Shown here piece by piece: positions 1 through 11,368 of a DNA stretch of 64,000 bases; position 1 is the stretch's first letter, and each line of letters opens with the position of its first letter. A program made the position numbers and the translations under genes. The stretch comes from Phellopilus nigrolimitatus (lineage: Eukaryota; Basidiomycota; Agaricomycetes; Hymenochaetales; Hymenochaetaceae), in the NCBI GenBank assembly GCA_021029095.1, contig JAJOHG010000040.1:1-64000 (forward strand), written 5' to 3'. A model generated the notes under the pieces. That model saw only the letters and a program-made list of their open reading frames with translations. It searched no databases and was not told the DNA's origin.

Positions 1-239
1 TTTGCTAATAGCACAGCAAGTTCAGCTTCAATTTGAACACTCTTACATGTATTATGTGTGTGCTATTGCATACAGTAGAATACAGAAACACCCATCTTGA
101 TTGGTGCACTATTGACAAATCTAATGTTGAGGTCATTTAAGACCTATTTATATGCTTTCCGATCTCTAATCTATTTGCTATGGGCCTCTGACTCTCTAAG
201 CAATTTCTACGGCCCTTCCATATGCTTCCCAAGCTGCCA

Positions 240-690
240 CACTATGTACCTACAGAGCTACAGAAAGCTACAGACTCCTACAGTGCAACCCAGCTATGTA
301 CCTACAGAGCTACAGAAAGCTACAGACGTCTACAGTGCAACCCAGCTATGTACCTACAGAGCTACAGTAAGCTACAGAGCTACAGTAAGCTACAGACGTC
401 TACAGTGCAACCCAGCTATGTACCTATAGAGCTACAGTAAGCTACAGATGTCTACAGTGCAACCCAGCTATGTACCTATAGAGCTACAGTAAGCTACAGT
501 AAGCTACAGTAAGCTACAGTAAGCTACAGATGTCTACAGTGCAACCCTGCTATGTACCTATAGAGCTACAGTAAGCTACAGTAAGCTACAGACGCTACAG
601 ACGTCTACAGTGCTACAAGTCAACACTACAATTTTGCTACAATAGCTATGTGACGCTACAGATGTCTACAGACGTCTACAAACCAACGCT
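240..690. repeat. Minisatellite of CTACAG-rich units
   Basis: Imperfect tandem repeat. Long units of about 50 bp contain the phrase GTGCAACCCAGCTATGTACC, with shorter 10-bp units (GCTACAGTAA) expanded inside them. The array runs directly into the copia Pol remnant, so it probably lies in or against the degraded element. It produces repetitive Tyr/Gln-rich reading frames that should not be taken as protein. Confidence 0.85.
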
Positions 691-692
691 GA

Positions 693-848
693 AAATCCAT
701 TTTCCTGATGCGATGGGTTTGCGAAAACGGATCTATCAAGTTGACCTACTGCCCGACCGCCGACATGGTTGCCGACGCGCTCACGAAGCCTCTCCCTTCA
801 TTCAAGGTGAAGCATTTCGCGGCCGCGCTCGGACTCCTCTCGGCTTGA
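693..848 (+). pseudogene. Ty1/copia Pol C-terminal remnant (end of RNase H)
   Basis: The last 51 codons of a copia-type polyprotein. The frame contains YCPTADMVADALTKPL and ends with KHFAAALGLLSA and a TGA at 846-848. The CPTxDMxADxLTKxL pattern at the very end of Pol, followed at once by a purine tract (GAGGGGGAG, 847-855) and an LTR starting TGTTGGA, is diagnostic of Ty1/copia elements. The frame is closed upstream by a TGA at 690-692, where the minisatellite begins, so gag, protease, integrase and RT are absent from the window. No functional protein is expected. Confidence 0.85.
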
Positions 849-855
849 GGGGGAG

Positions 856-1312
856 TGTTGGAATCCAAGCCGGCGGAGTCCCGCGCCGAGTACGCACCGG
901 TTGCGTGCTCGAGCGATCAGTCACGAGCGCATCGTCTCGGCTCAGCGAGCCCGAGGCTCCCCGCTCTGGGATTGGCTGGCGCGCGATCTCTGTTCACCCG
1001 CGCACCACTCCCGACCGCCGCCCGACACCCCTCGTTTTACAATGCCCAGGGAAATAGATAGTTACTCATCATTTATTTGTCTTTATCTCTCTTTATCGTT
1101 CCCCCCTCTTTCCGTATCGTAAAAGCGGCTCTCCGCAGCCAGAAAACCCATTAGTATAAAAAGCCTCTTTATTCTTATGGCCACCTCAGACGTTCGCACA
1201 CCGCGCAGACGACTGAGGTGAGCTTTCGGACATTATAATGTTTCTATTATACTTTTACTTATTACTACATTAAACTAGCTTACTTCGTACTAGGTTAGTT
1301 TGCAATATGAAG
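856..1312 (+). mobile_element. Ty1/copia 3' LTR (right edge uncertain)
   Basis: The LTR starts TGTTGGAATCC right after the polypurine tract that follows the copia Pol stop. A TATAAAA box lies at 1155-1161. About 30 bp downstream starts a transcript-like leader containing GTTCGCACACCGCGCAGACG and an intron-like interval at 1218-1278 (GTGAGC to CTAG). The partner 5' LTR is outside the window, so the right end is estimated only from where the duplicated leader segment restarts. Confidence 0.6.
1155..1161 (+). promoter_or_regulatory. TATA box of the copia LTR
   Basis: TATAAAA in the LTR, about 30 bp upstream of the leader segment that is later found duplicated without its intron. The position suits an LTR promoter at the U3/R border. 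Confidence 0.5.
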
Positions 1313-1359
1313 AGACGTTCGCACACCGCGCAGACGACTGAGCTTACTTCGTACTAGGT
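1313..1359 (+). repeat. Intron-less duplicate of an LTR leader segment
   Basis: This 47-bp stretch repeats 1188-1217 joined directly to 1279-1295. The 61 bp between them in the LTR copy (1218-1278) is missing exactly. The missing piece begins GTGAGC and ends CTAG, so the second copy looks like the spliced form of the first. Likely origin: reverse transcription of a spliced LTR transcript with template switching. A simple deletion between splice-like sites is the alternative. Confidence 0.65.
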
Positions 1360-1429
1360 GTACTACTGTAAGGCCGTTGCGCGGACTTGTCTCACCAAGC
1401 TACATCGCGCTGTCATCGCACACGTCGAG

Positions 1430-3200
1430 AGCACCCCGTCTAACAGCCAAGCACGGGTCGGATTTTCTTCGGCACGGAGTGTGAAATTAGGTATGTTGGC
1501 ATTCTTCTTACGTGTTCTCTTTCTTTCTTTAAATCTTTAAGCGTTCCGCCCGGTACTTTAACGTCCAGCCGTACCCACAGATAATGACGTCGGGACCAGA
1601 GCGGCGAAGGCGGGTGAGAGCTCAACGGGTGGCGTTCGTAAGGCACTTTTTCGTATCCAGACTGCGCGCGCTCCGTCGTTTGAAGACACGAAGAAGCTGC
1701 TGCGTCTGGGGACTGTAGGGCTGTCTTGGGTGTCAACAGCGGCTGACCGTCGATCCTTCACGGTGAGTAAGTGTTTTCGGTCCAGATCTTCGCTAACAGT
1801 CGTGCTCTTTGTTTGCCCAATTTTGCGCATCACCACCAGGTGCTGAAACGTTCGAGTACTATTATACCGTGTGAGCTTCCGCTCTTCTCGCAACACCGAG
1901 TCGTAAAAACAGCACGGAACCCCTGGCACGCCCGTCGTGCGCTCTCGCGGCATGACGCTTCTCCGGCGGCCGGTGCAATTTCTTTGCGCATAGAGAACGT
2001 GGTGTTCTCATCTTCCTTCCTTGAAACGTGAACACGCCTTTCCTTGGATCTGATGACAATTGGCTCGCACTAGGGGGCTGCCCTGGCGCGCAGGCGGAGA
2101 TATCCCGGAACGCGAGCGTGGTCTAGACAGAACGGCTCATCGGACAGTTGGTGCTGTCTCACTCCTGGCGCACCCTCGAGCGGATGCGGGTAATTTCGGT
2201 GAATTTTATCGAGTATGCTGCAGTCGATTTTCTGTTTTTCAGGTCTCGGACATTCACAAGAATCAGGAGGATAGACTTGCCTATGTGGCAGTTTCGGTAT
2301 CGTTCCATTTGCCTCGGAAATCATGTACCAGTGAGCATGGTCAGCCTGGCTCCCTTTCTGGCGCCACGATATCACAATATTCGTTTCAGAGTATGCGATC
2401 CTTAACTCTAAGCTACGTATCGTATGAGCACTCATTGGAGAAATAACGATGTTAGGTTCAACTTTGTCTGCAATCTGCAACGATCAGATCCGCTTGTCCG
2501 CTTTCTCCTCTCGCAGGCTAATTTGCATTCAGTCTGCGCTGGCACGTTGAGTTCGCAAATCTATATTTGGTACACATCTTCTTGCAAATGATAGGCTTCG
2601 TACAGCTGCATAGCGCGTGGGCTCCTCGTTCTTCTGGCAGTAAATTCTGTGAATACAAGTAGACCTCCGATGCGATTTGCAAGCGAGGCTATGTATGTGT
2701 TCGTTTCAGTGCGACTTCTCTTCTCATTGGGCTCTGGGAGCGTCTGACCATCCATGCTTTTCACATACTTTGTCTGTGAATTCCTCGAATGAAAACATCG
2801 TTTTTAATCGTACACTGAGGGCGCATAAATTCGTCCTCTATTCATAAAAACCGTATACGAGCTCGCCAGTGATCCCCGAACTCGAGCTCCGGTCCGTTGG
2901 CTGCTCAATCAACGCAATAAGATTAAACTGTATCATCACACTTTGTCGACTTCCAATAACGACACAGATGCTACGTTGTTCTACTGCAGTTATATCCCAG
3001 TATCAGGGTCGTGGCTCGCATTTTAACTCGATCAAAGATACAAGCATCATCTTGATCACCACGAAGCAATATGATCTCCAAGTTTTCTCCGATGATGTCG
3101 TCTACCAGCACATTAACGCCATTAATAGCTCACGCAAAGTACGGATCAAGCAAAATACTTCGAAGATCTCATTAGAGCTTTTGTTCTTTTGGTCGGCTCT
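1430..3200. other. Unit 1 spacer upstream of DUF6533 copy 1; no assignable gene
   Basis: Recurs at about 8460-9450, 13545-14940 plus 31016-31380, and 60035-61430, and inverted in part at about 36373-37145. It contains splice-like intervals (GTATGTTGGC to TTTAAG near 1491; GTGAGTAAG to CACCAG near 1764) on the plus strand. A conserved minus-strand frame at 1558-1953 includes VMRKIGQTKSTTVSEDLDRK. Both strands are conserved between copies and neither frame is free of stops in all copies, so I do not name a protein. Confidence 0.4.
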
Positions 3201-3206
3201 CTTTGC

Positions 3207-3213
3207 TATAAAT
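3207..3213 (+). promoter_or_regulatory. TATAAAT box of DUF6533 copy 1
   Basis: TATAAAT 61 bp before the ATG at 3274. Every other copy has TTTAAAT at the matching place in the same local context (CTCT/GCT before, GTCT after), which supports a core promoter element. Confidence 0.55.
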
Positions 3214-3273
3214 GTCTGAGGTACGCATCTCCCGAGTCGACCTTTCGAAACCTTGTTGAAACCTTTTACGCGC

Positions 3274-4899
3274 ATGCATTCAATACGCTCTGACGTCGAG
3301 CCTCTTGATCCAAGCCTCGTGCCACTTTTCATCTCAGAGATAGATATCACACTCTACACTCTAGTGACAATTATAACTCTCTTGGTCTATGACACCAGTA
3401 AGTTTTGCATCTTGTTTGGAATGTCAGCTACCAGTTGTTCCAAAATCTAATGACACGTTTATCTTTTAGTTATCACTATGGACAAGGAGGTAAATACAGC
3501 CTGGCATTTTCGTCTTCATGTCCAAATTGATCATTGCATCATTCAGATTAAATACTTTTGGGCGCGTCATTTATTTGATATCAGCACCAGGCATATGCTT
3601 ACTTTTCATGTGGAACGAAGAGCTCTCCTCGCAGCTTTGTCAGCTTGGTTTACTTCGCAGTAAGTTATGTTTACAGTTTCTTCTGGTAAACAACTCTAAC
3701 ATGTTGTAGAATCGCTACATTGGGATCCTCAGATGCCTTTCTATCATATTGTGTAAGTCAAAATATTAATGGAGATGCATCAACACAAGAAAATCCATTG
3801 ACACTGCCTTTTATAGCTGATACTCTTCAAGGAAATGAATCACTGAAAGCCATTTCTGATCACTGTACTGTAGTTTACTGTGGCTAACTTCAAATTTCAT
3901 TTATAGGTGTAGGCATCCAGATACTGCATTCTAGTCTCTACTGATAATATTGAAAGGCCTCGGATTTACCTGGATTCAGCGTCTGGCTAGTGAGTTCTGA
4001 ATATTGCTTACAACAATACCTTGCTTATTGCAGGGAAGACTGGATGACTGTCATTTTGATTGACTGTAATGTCTCCTTACTCATAATATTCAACACATTC
4101 ATCCCACACTAATTGTCTTACAGATATCCTTCTGATGCGGGTGCTAGCACTGTACCACCAGGGTGAGCATTTGTAATACTTCCAGTTAATGCTAGTGTTT
4201 AATAAACAACAGATAAGAAGCTAGCTGCATGTCTGAGGACTCTCTTTGGGCTAGAGGCAGCATTTGACATGGGTCTCCTTATATATGCCAACATATATGA
4301 TGAGAGTATGAATATTTGTCCATCCTTCAGTGTCATTTTCTAATCATGAGTTTCAGTTGTTGTATTGGAGCTTGCAAAAGATGTAATACTTTGTGGAGAG
4401 AATAGAAACCCTCCAAAAGTGTGGTCTGCTTTATCCTGGTTAGTGCTGGTTTCTTGGGAAAGCTCTCAAATTGACTTGGAAGTTGGAATAGGACTGCTCC
4501 AATGCTGTATGCAATTATCCTAATGGTTCTAGCACTATACAAGGCTGCAGAACACTGGAGGGAGACAGCTGGATTCAGTCAGTTCACCCTTGTTAAGGTT
4601 CTCATCCAAGATCAGGCCATTTATTTCATCATGTATGTCTTCATTCATGAACGGTTTGTGGTTTAGAAGCTAATTGCTCTGACAGGGTCATCTTTGTCAG
4701 TGTTATGGAGATAATGGCAAACCAGTTGGATGTCCCAAATGCTCTTCTGGCTTATCTTCTGACCATTGTGGGAAGTCCCAGCCTTCTCTGTGTCCTTGGG
4801 AGCCACCTGCTGGTCCATCTGAAGGAAGCTGGAGAGAGAGGAGCCAACGAAGGGACAAGCTACAGAATGAAGACCATGAGCAACATCGAGTTTTCCTGA
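3274..4899 (+). pseudogene. DUF6533-type membrane protein, array copy 1, probably decayed
   Basis: A multi-exon gene. Exon 1 (3274-3397) begins MHSIRSDVEP and reads to LLVYD; exon 2 (3470-3489) gives ITMDKE; next come IKYFW, SSPRSFVSLVYFA, and an NRYIGIL exon. Later exons give ILLMRVLALYH, KKLAACLRTLFGLEAAF and LAKDVILCGEN. The penultimate exon contains LALYKAAEHWRETAGFSQ, and the last reads SPSLLCVLGSHLLVHLKEAG and ends SYRMKTMSNIEFS. This is the layout of basidiomycete DUF6533 proteins, predicted multi-pass membrane proteins of unknown role. Decay signs: the donor after IKYFW is GCGCGT instead of GTRYGT, and in the frames that stay open in other copies there is a TGA (near 3850) and a TAG (near 3930). 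Unusual splicing could still rescue it. Confidence 0.7.
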
Positions 4900-5079
4900 T
4901 TTTGTGGAGAGAATTCCAAGGTGATTTCATTGTTCTATTTGTTTCTAGTGTTACCCACTAATCTAATAACAGTCGTGTGGAAGATGTGTAGGACGGAACA
5001 CATGTACACTCCTATGCAATCTGTTATTTATTTGTCATTGTAATGTAAAGAATCTTTGCTGGACGAAGAAATACCAGTT

Positions 5080-8040
5080 TTTTTATCCATACGAGCTCAG
5101 TGCGATCATCCCCCTCTGGAGTTTATACGTCAAAACGTAGTAGATTGATGCGGTTGCCGACAATACATTAACAATGAGCATGTATTGCTCATCCGGTTTG
5201 CCATACTTTATGAGTGCACTGGGAGGGAAGGTTCTGCGAGACCGACATGGCCCATCAGCGCCGGAGATGGTGAGAGACGACAAGAGCATGCGGAGTGAAA
5301 GCGCGCCGACTCGCATGTGCATCTTGAGGCTCGTTACTCGTGCCCAGAACTAACGAATTGTCGTACACGAGCCTGCATCCTGCGCGCGACGCCTGCTCGA
5401 ATGGCGCGGACGTAAGTGCCCACTTTGCACGCCGCATCCACGAGATTTGTTTGAGTGCTTTGCAGAATGCCTGTGCGTGCTTCGCGCTGACGGGTGAGTG
5501 ATTGTGGGGTTCTACGTAGGTTCCGAGCAGTTGCCATGAGAAGATGGGTAAACGGTGTCAATTAGCTCGTTTGCCTTCAGGAGAGACAAGACGGCATACA
5601 CGCTCCTGTGCCAAGCGTGTTGTTCGGTCTTCCCCGTTCGCGTGGAAGGCGCCAATTTCCCTGAACGATCTGAAAGAGAGACAGTGAGCAGACTAGTGTT
5701 GATCAGCACCCCAACTGCGCAGCTCCCGTCGGCGGTGCGACGAGGACATCTTATCTGTGCTTTTTCTTTCACCGCCAAAGCTCTGTAGTTGTGTAGCAGC
5801 ATACGTAGATTAGTAGCGCTTTCGGGTAGCAGATGACTTTCGAACCTGGGGATTGATACTGTCCCTCCACAATCACCTTGCATTCGGCCAGTATTCCTGT
5901 TGCGGTCTTCAGCAATTGAGGTCGTCTGCGAGAGGCATGCATGGACGAGGCGCTACATACTATATATTGTCGTTGGCGGCTGTTTCAAAAATGACTATAG
6001 TACATCGACGTACTGGAGAACGAGACAATAAGTACTATATCGAAAAAAGTCGGAGACGACGAACTCACAAATATAGGCTCTAAGACTCTACATGCGTCTC
6101 GCTTGCTCCCGCAGTCTGGAAATATCGAACCCAGAACAGAGTATGATCGCGACGGAGGTCGCTGTCCCAAGCGATCGAGATCTAGACACAGAGCGTGTTA
6201 GCGATAAAGACGAGAAGAAAATACGAAAGTAAAGCAAACGGACACGATCGCGTACACATTCCCACAAACACGATCTTCTCGTCGAGGCCGAGCAAGTCTG
6301 CACCTTGCAGCGGGCGCGCGCGCGCGCCGGCCGTCTAAGATCATTGAGCGCAGCTTGAGCTTCTGCGCCGGAACTGCGTGTCCGTTCCGAGCGCGACATT
6401 AGAGATTGACTGCGCAGGCTTCGCATGGGTGTTCGAAACATCGAGGGAATTACATTATTATGACGAGAGGGGAGAGAGAACGAGTGCACGCACCATATCA
6501 GTACCTCAGCCCATGCAGCGACGCATTTTGTGTTTGAAGTGATGCCTTGGCGGCTAGCCCATCACATTTAACTCCTGGACACGTTATCGAGTCGATCAGC
6601 TTGGCTGTCTTGAGGAGGAAGGAAAGAAATACGTACCTCGCTGCGCCAAGCGCCTCACCAGTAAACGCGCAGGTTCCGCGATCCTCTCCGCCCTGCCCTC
6701 CCTCTTCTCTCCCTGCCGCTGCCGCTGTCGACGCGCTGCACGCCCTCACCGCTCTGTGCGCTCTCAGCGCGTCTATCTTCCCTATACGGCGCAGGTGTGT
6801 GCTCGTCCGCCAGCGGTTCGGCCTTCGGCGGCGGCAGCGGCGCTCTCGCGCTCTTCATAGCACCCGCACCGGAGCAGACGGCATCGCGGAGCTAGGGCCT
6901 CCGGCGCGGCGCGCTCCTCGAAGAGCGTGGCAAGGCCGATTCAGGTTACGAGCAGAATGGCACGCTCGGTGCCGGGGAGCGGGGCGGCGGCGTCTGTTCC
7001 TGTTCCTGTTGATTTTGCTGCAGGCGCGCCCGCTTCGTCCGTATTCGAACGGCCGGAGGCGGCCGGCGCGGCGCGCTCGGAGCTGGGGAGTGGAACACGT
7101 GCCGTGGCGGAGGCCGCGCTGGGGAATCTAAGACGGGGACGTCTGGTCTGCAACAAGAGAAAGAAAGGGGTGACGTCAGTATACGAAGAGAAAGCTTTTA
7201 CACTGCAGATAGATGCGGGAGTATTTACTGAAGGCAAGCAGAGAACGCATCCAAGTTTCCTGCGACGTCATTCAGCGCGCGCTCGCCCGGTGGCCCCACG
7301 CCGGAAGCCGAGCTCGCGGTGTCGGAGAAGTCGTCTCTGCGCATGGCGGAGGCTGTTTGGGCGGGCCGGGCGGTCAAGGGTGGAATCGAGTTACGCTTGG
7401 ACGGCTCCTGCGTCTGCTGCTCCCGCAGCTGCTGAACCGCAACACCCAGTCAGAGCGAGACAGGGAGAGGAAAGAGAGGAAAGACGCGGCTGCTCACGCA
7501 GGACAGTGCTGAGCGCGCCCGCGACGCGCTCGGGCAGGTACGCGCACGGCGTGTCGAGCAGGCACTGCCGGGGCGGCCGAGAAGGCCCGTTTTGCGAGGC
7601 GCGACGGAGGTGAGGCGGTCGAGCGTCGGCGGGAATGGAGACAGGCGGGTCAATGTTGATAGAGGTCATAACGGATGCTGTAGCTGGAGGAGGACGGTCC
7701 CCATCTCCGGCAAATGTGTCCTCTGCCGGACGGGTTCCGTAAGCTGAGTAATGACCGGCCCTAAACTCACCTCACCTCCAGAGCGCTCTCAGTCTCTCAC
7801 GTCGTTCATGCCGACGTCGGTGAGCGCTCAACGTCGATGACGTTGCCATCCGTTTCCATCGCCATTGACAGACACTCGGAAGAGGGCTTGAAGACTTGGA
7901 GGCGGATGCAGGGCTCGGGCTGGAAGATCAGCACCGGTGAGTCCGTCGTCTTTCGCCTGTTTCTCGACCTTGTGCTCATCGTCTTCAAGTTGTTCCTTAG
8001 CACGTTGAACATAGACATCTGTACTTAGTCGACCAAACAC
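5080..8040 (-). other. Unit 1 GC-rich block with minus-strand coding-like segments
   Basis: Converges on DUF6533 copy 1. Conserved minus-strand pieces, 5' to 3': a segment at 7806-8018 (VLRNNLKTMS, later SMAMETDGNVIDV); one near 7510-7670 ending at a GTGAGC donor with acceptor TTCAG; one at 7250-7436 (ERALNDVAGNL); a Ser/Ala-rich one near 6940-7150; one near 6620-6760 (RIGKIDALRAH); and a 3' piece at 5083-5322 (ALIKYGKPDEQYML). These recur in the other units with frames partly kept and partly shifted. I recognise no domain, and the exon chain cannot be closed without frame conflicts, so this is either a degraded gene or one with poorly placed exons. Confidence 0.35.
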
Positions 8041-9459
8041 AATCGCTTATTTCCTATGCATGCTTATCGCGTCTCATTTGCTTGTTAAAATACTCCAGGA
8101 TATACTTTCCAAGTCCGAGATCAGCACGCAGCAGCAACCTTCATAGGTATGATGCTCTATAGTGGGCCTCGGCTTCGTCGGCCGTGGACTATTCTCTAGA
8201 CAGTGCAAATCCTTGGCGTGTACTAAACACTCGTACGGTACAAGACTGCTTCCCTCACCACAGTCTTAATTGTTCTCGACGAAGTCGGAATAACCGGAAG
8301 ATTGCCTGGGATCTCTCTCCTCATGCTCTTATACAGCTCTCATAAATTTCCGGGCACGCGCATCCCATTCAGTTCGCTTACCGGGCGAGCTGCCCGCCTA
8401 GGCTCTTCAGACCACTTTGTTTGAACTCCGCCTTGCTCTGCGTGCTATATTCAGGTTTCTGCTGGTACGCGCGCAGTGATCACTTGAATCGAAAGCGCTT
8501 ATCCTGACAGCGAATGCAAGCCGGTGTTTCTTGTGCGCAGAAAGCACATCAGGGCGAATTTAGGCATGTTAGCAATCTCCTTAAATGTATTTCTTTTCCA
8601 GTCGTATCTGACCGTTCCACCCGATACTTTACAGTCCAGCCGCGCTCGCAGATAATTGCGTTGCAATCAGAGTGGCGAAAGCGGATAAGATTTCGACGGG
8701 CAGAATGCAAGGAGGCGCCTGCTTGTATCCAGAGCGCGTGCGTGCCATCATTTTAAATAACGACAAATATGCTGCGTCCGGAAACTGTAGGAGCCGCATC
8801 AATAGCGGTCGTCAGTCGAGTATGCGCGGTGGGCAAGCATTCTCGGTTCAGAATTCTTGTTGACAGTCGTGCTTACTGTTTTCTCGTGCGTGTTGCCGCG
8901 CAGCCGCACTCTCGGCGTGGGGCCTCTCAAATTGCCTTACGGCGGGAGCGCACGACGCTTTCATTTTCCTTCCTCGAAATACGAATACAGCTTGCCTAGG
9001 CTCTGATGACTGCGTCCTCAAATTGGCCCGCACTAGATGCCGCCCTGGTGTGCAGGCGGAGAGAACGCGATGATGCCAGCGACTACTGAACGCGTCTCAA
9101 TGCTCTCAGGTCGCGGGTCTCTGGGCAGTTCTTGTCTCGATGTCCTGTCGAGTCGCTTTCGCATCTCACTTTGATACGCTTTCGAGCTTCGAATCACGAT
9201 GCAGATTCAGTTCCATCTCGCCATCAAGATTGCGGCACGCACCATAACTTGGTCGAAGATACAAGTATCTTGATCGCCGCGACGCAGTATGGTCATCGAG
9301 TTGTAGAATCCCTGTTCGTCTCTAATTCTGTCTGATGGTATCATCTGATACCGCTGGCAATGTATCAGCTCCGTTGGCAGCTCGCGCGAAGTATCGATCA
9401 AGCAAAAATGCCTCGAAGATCGTATCAGAGCTTTTCCTCATTTTCCTGGCTCTCTTTGC

Positions 9460-9466
9460 TTTAAAT
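9460..9466 (+). promoter_or_regulatory. TTTAAAT box of DUF6533 copy 2
   Basis: TATA-like motif 82 bp upstream of the ATG at 9548, in the same context (CTCTTTGC before, GTCT after) as in the other copies. Confidence 0.45.
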
Positions 9467-9547
9467 GTCTCGGAGGTCGGGGGGCTTTTCGACACATTCC
9501 CCGATCGACCATTCGAAACCTCGTTGAAACTTCTGCACGCGTTCACT

Positions 9548-11168
9548 ATGCATTCCATACGCTCTGACGTCGAATCTGTTGATCCTAACCTCGTCCCACT
9601 TTTGATCTCAGAGCTAGACATCTCACAGTACACCGGAGTGGCAGTTGTAGCTCTCTTGGTTTACAACACTAGTGGGTTTTGCATCTTGGCTGATAAGCTA
9701 GATACCGACTGTTTCGAAATCTTATGACATATTTTCGTTCAGTTATCACTATGGACAAGGAGGTAAGTAGTGCCTGGTATTATCATCTTTATATCTAAAT
9801 CAATCATTGCATCGTTTAGATTAAATACTTTTGGGTTTGTTATTTGTTTGGTATTAGCATCAGGCACATGCTTATTTGCCATGAAGAGCTCTCCTCGCAA
9901 GTTTATCAGCTTGATTTACTTCACAGTAAATAACATTTTACACACTCCTCTTTTAAAGTGTTCTAATGCATTGCAGAATCGCTACCTTGGAATTCTTGGA
10001 GCTCTTTCGGGTATAATGTGTAAGGCAAAGCTTTTATGGGGGTGCACCAAAACAAAATATGCCCACTGACACTTCTTTTATAGTTAACACTCTTCAAGCA
10101 ACTGAAACACTGCAAGCAACTTCTGATCACTGCACTATAGTTTACTGTGGCTAACTCTAAACTTGATTTATAGGTGTAAGCACTCAAATACTGTATTCCA
10201 GCATCTACTGACAATATTGAAAGGCCTTGGCTTTGTCTGGATTCAGGAACTGGCTGGTGAGTCTCTGAAGTTTGTACAGAAAAACATCACACTCATTGCA
10301 GAGAAGACTGGATGACTATCCTCTCAATTGATTGTAATGTCTCCCTACCTATTATATTCAACATTCACCCTACACTAATTGCCTTACAGATATTCTTCTG
10401 ATGAGAGTGCTAGCATTGTGCCACCAGGGTGTGTATTCCTGACACTGTCAATTAATGCTAGTGTTTAATAACCAACAGACAAGAGGCTAGCTGCATGTTT
10501 GAGGACTCTATTTGGACTCGAGGCAGCATTTGGTCTGGGCCTTCTTATATTTGGCATCATCAAGCAAGGGAGTAAGAGTATTTGTTCATTATACCTATGC
10601 ATTTTCCAATCAAGGGTTTTCAGTTGTAGTAGTGGGGCTTGCAGAAGGTGTAACAGTTTGTGGACAGAGTACAGCCCCTGCAAAAGTTTGGGGTACTTTA
10701 TCGTGGTTAGTGAGACTATCCTTTGGTGAAGCATTTAGACTGACTTGGAAGTTGGAACAGGGCCGCTCCAATGCTGTATGCCATTATCCTAATGGCCCTA
10801 GCACTCTACAAGGCTGCAGAGCACTGGAGAGAGACAGCTGGCTTCAGCCAGCTCACCCTTGTTAAGGTGCTCATCCAAGACCAGGCCATTTATTTTATCA
10901 TGTATGTTTTCTTTCATGCATGGCTAGTGGTTAAGCAGCTAACTACTTTGACAGGGTCATAATTTGCAGTGTTATGCAGATATTATTAGACCAGTTGGAC
11001 ATCACAAATCCTCTTCTAGCTGATCTTCTAGACATGCTGGGAAGCCCGAGCCTTCTCTCTGTCCTTGGAAGTCACCTATTAGTTCATCTGAAAGAAGCTG
11101 GAGAGAGGGGGGCCAATGGAGGGACCAGCTACAGGATGAAGACCATGAGCAGCATTGGGTTCTCCTGA
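9548..11168 (+). CDS. DUF6533 domain membrane protein, array copy 2
   Basis: Exon 1 is 9548-9671 (124 nt, same length in every copy) and reads MHSIRSDVESVDPNLVPLL to LLVYN. Then follow ITMDKE, IKYFW, SSPRKFISLIYFT, and NRYLGILGALSG. Later exons give CKHSNTVFQHLLTILKGLG, ILLMRVLALYH, DKRLAACLRTLFGLEAAFG, a Cys-containing loop VVVGLAEGVTVCGQ ending LSW, LALYKAAEHWRETAGFSQ, and the final exon 10956-11168 (SPSLLSVLGSHLLVHLKEAG to SSIGFS). The key exons have no stop. The link between the NRY exon and the CKH exon is not settled: the region in between keeps an open frame (LTLFKQLKHCKQLLIT) but splice phases there do not fit simply. Predicted polytopic membrane protein, function unknown. Confidence 0.7.
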
Positions 11169-11368
11169 TTTAATTTTCCAAGGTGAGTTCATTGTTCTAT
11201 TGCCTATAGCTTTGCTTACTAATCTAATAACAGCCGCGCAGAAGACGTGTAGGACGGTCAAACACACATGCACTCCTGTTCAATCTGTTATTTATTTTAC
11301 CGTCTAGTTCTGCCCTTATTTAATTGTCGTTGCAATGTAAAGAATCTTCGCTGGACGAAGAATTCAGT

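Noticed and set aside
240..690. CRISPR-like array
   Set aside because: Units are direct, variable in length and without unique spacers; the context is eukaryotic.
2561..2764. Minus-strand frame with GGLLVFTEFTARR, repeated in units 3 and 6
   Set aside because: The plus strand of the same segment is equally conserved and equally open (VNSVNTSRPPMRF), and no domain is recognisable, so neither strand can be preferred.
6547..7613. Overlapping plus-strand frames of 194 and 228 codons in the GC-rich block of unit 1
   Set aside because: They are Arg/Ala/Pro-rich shadows in sequence of very high G+C, not kept in frame in the other units.
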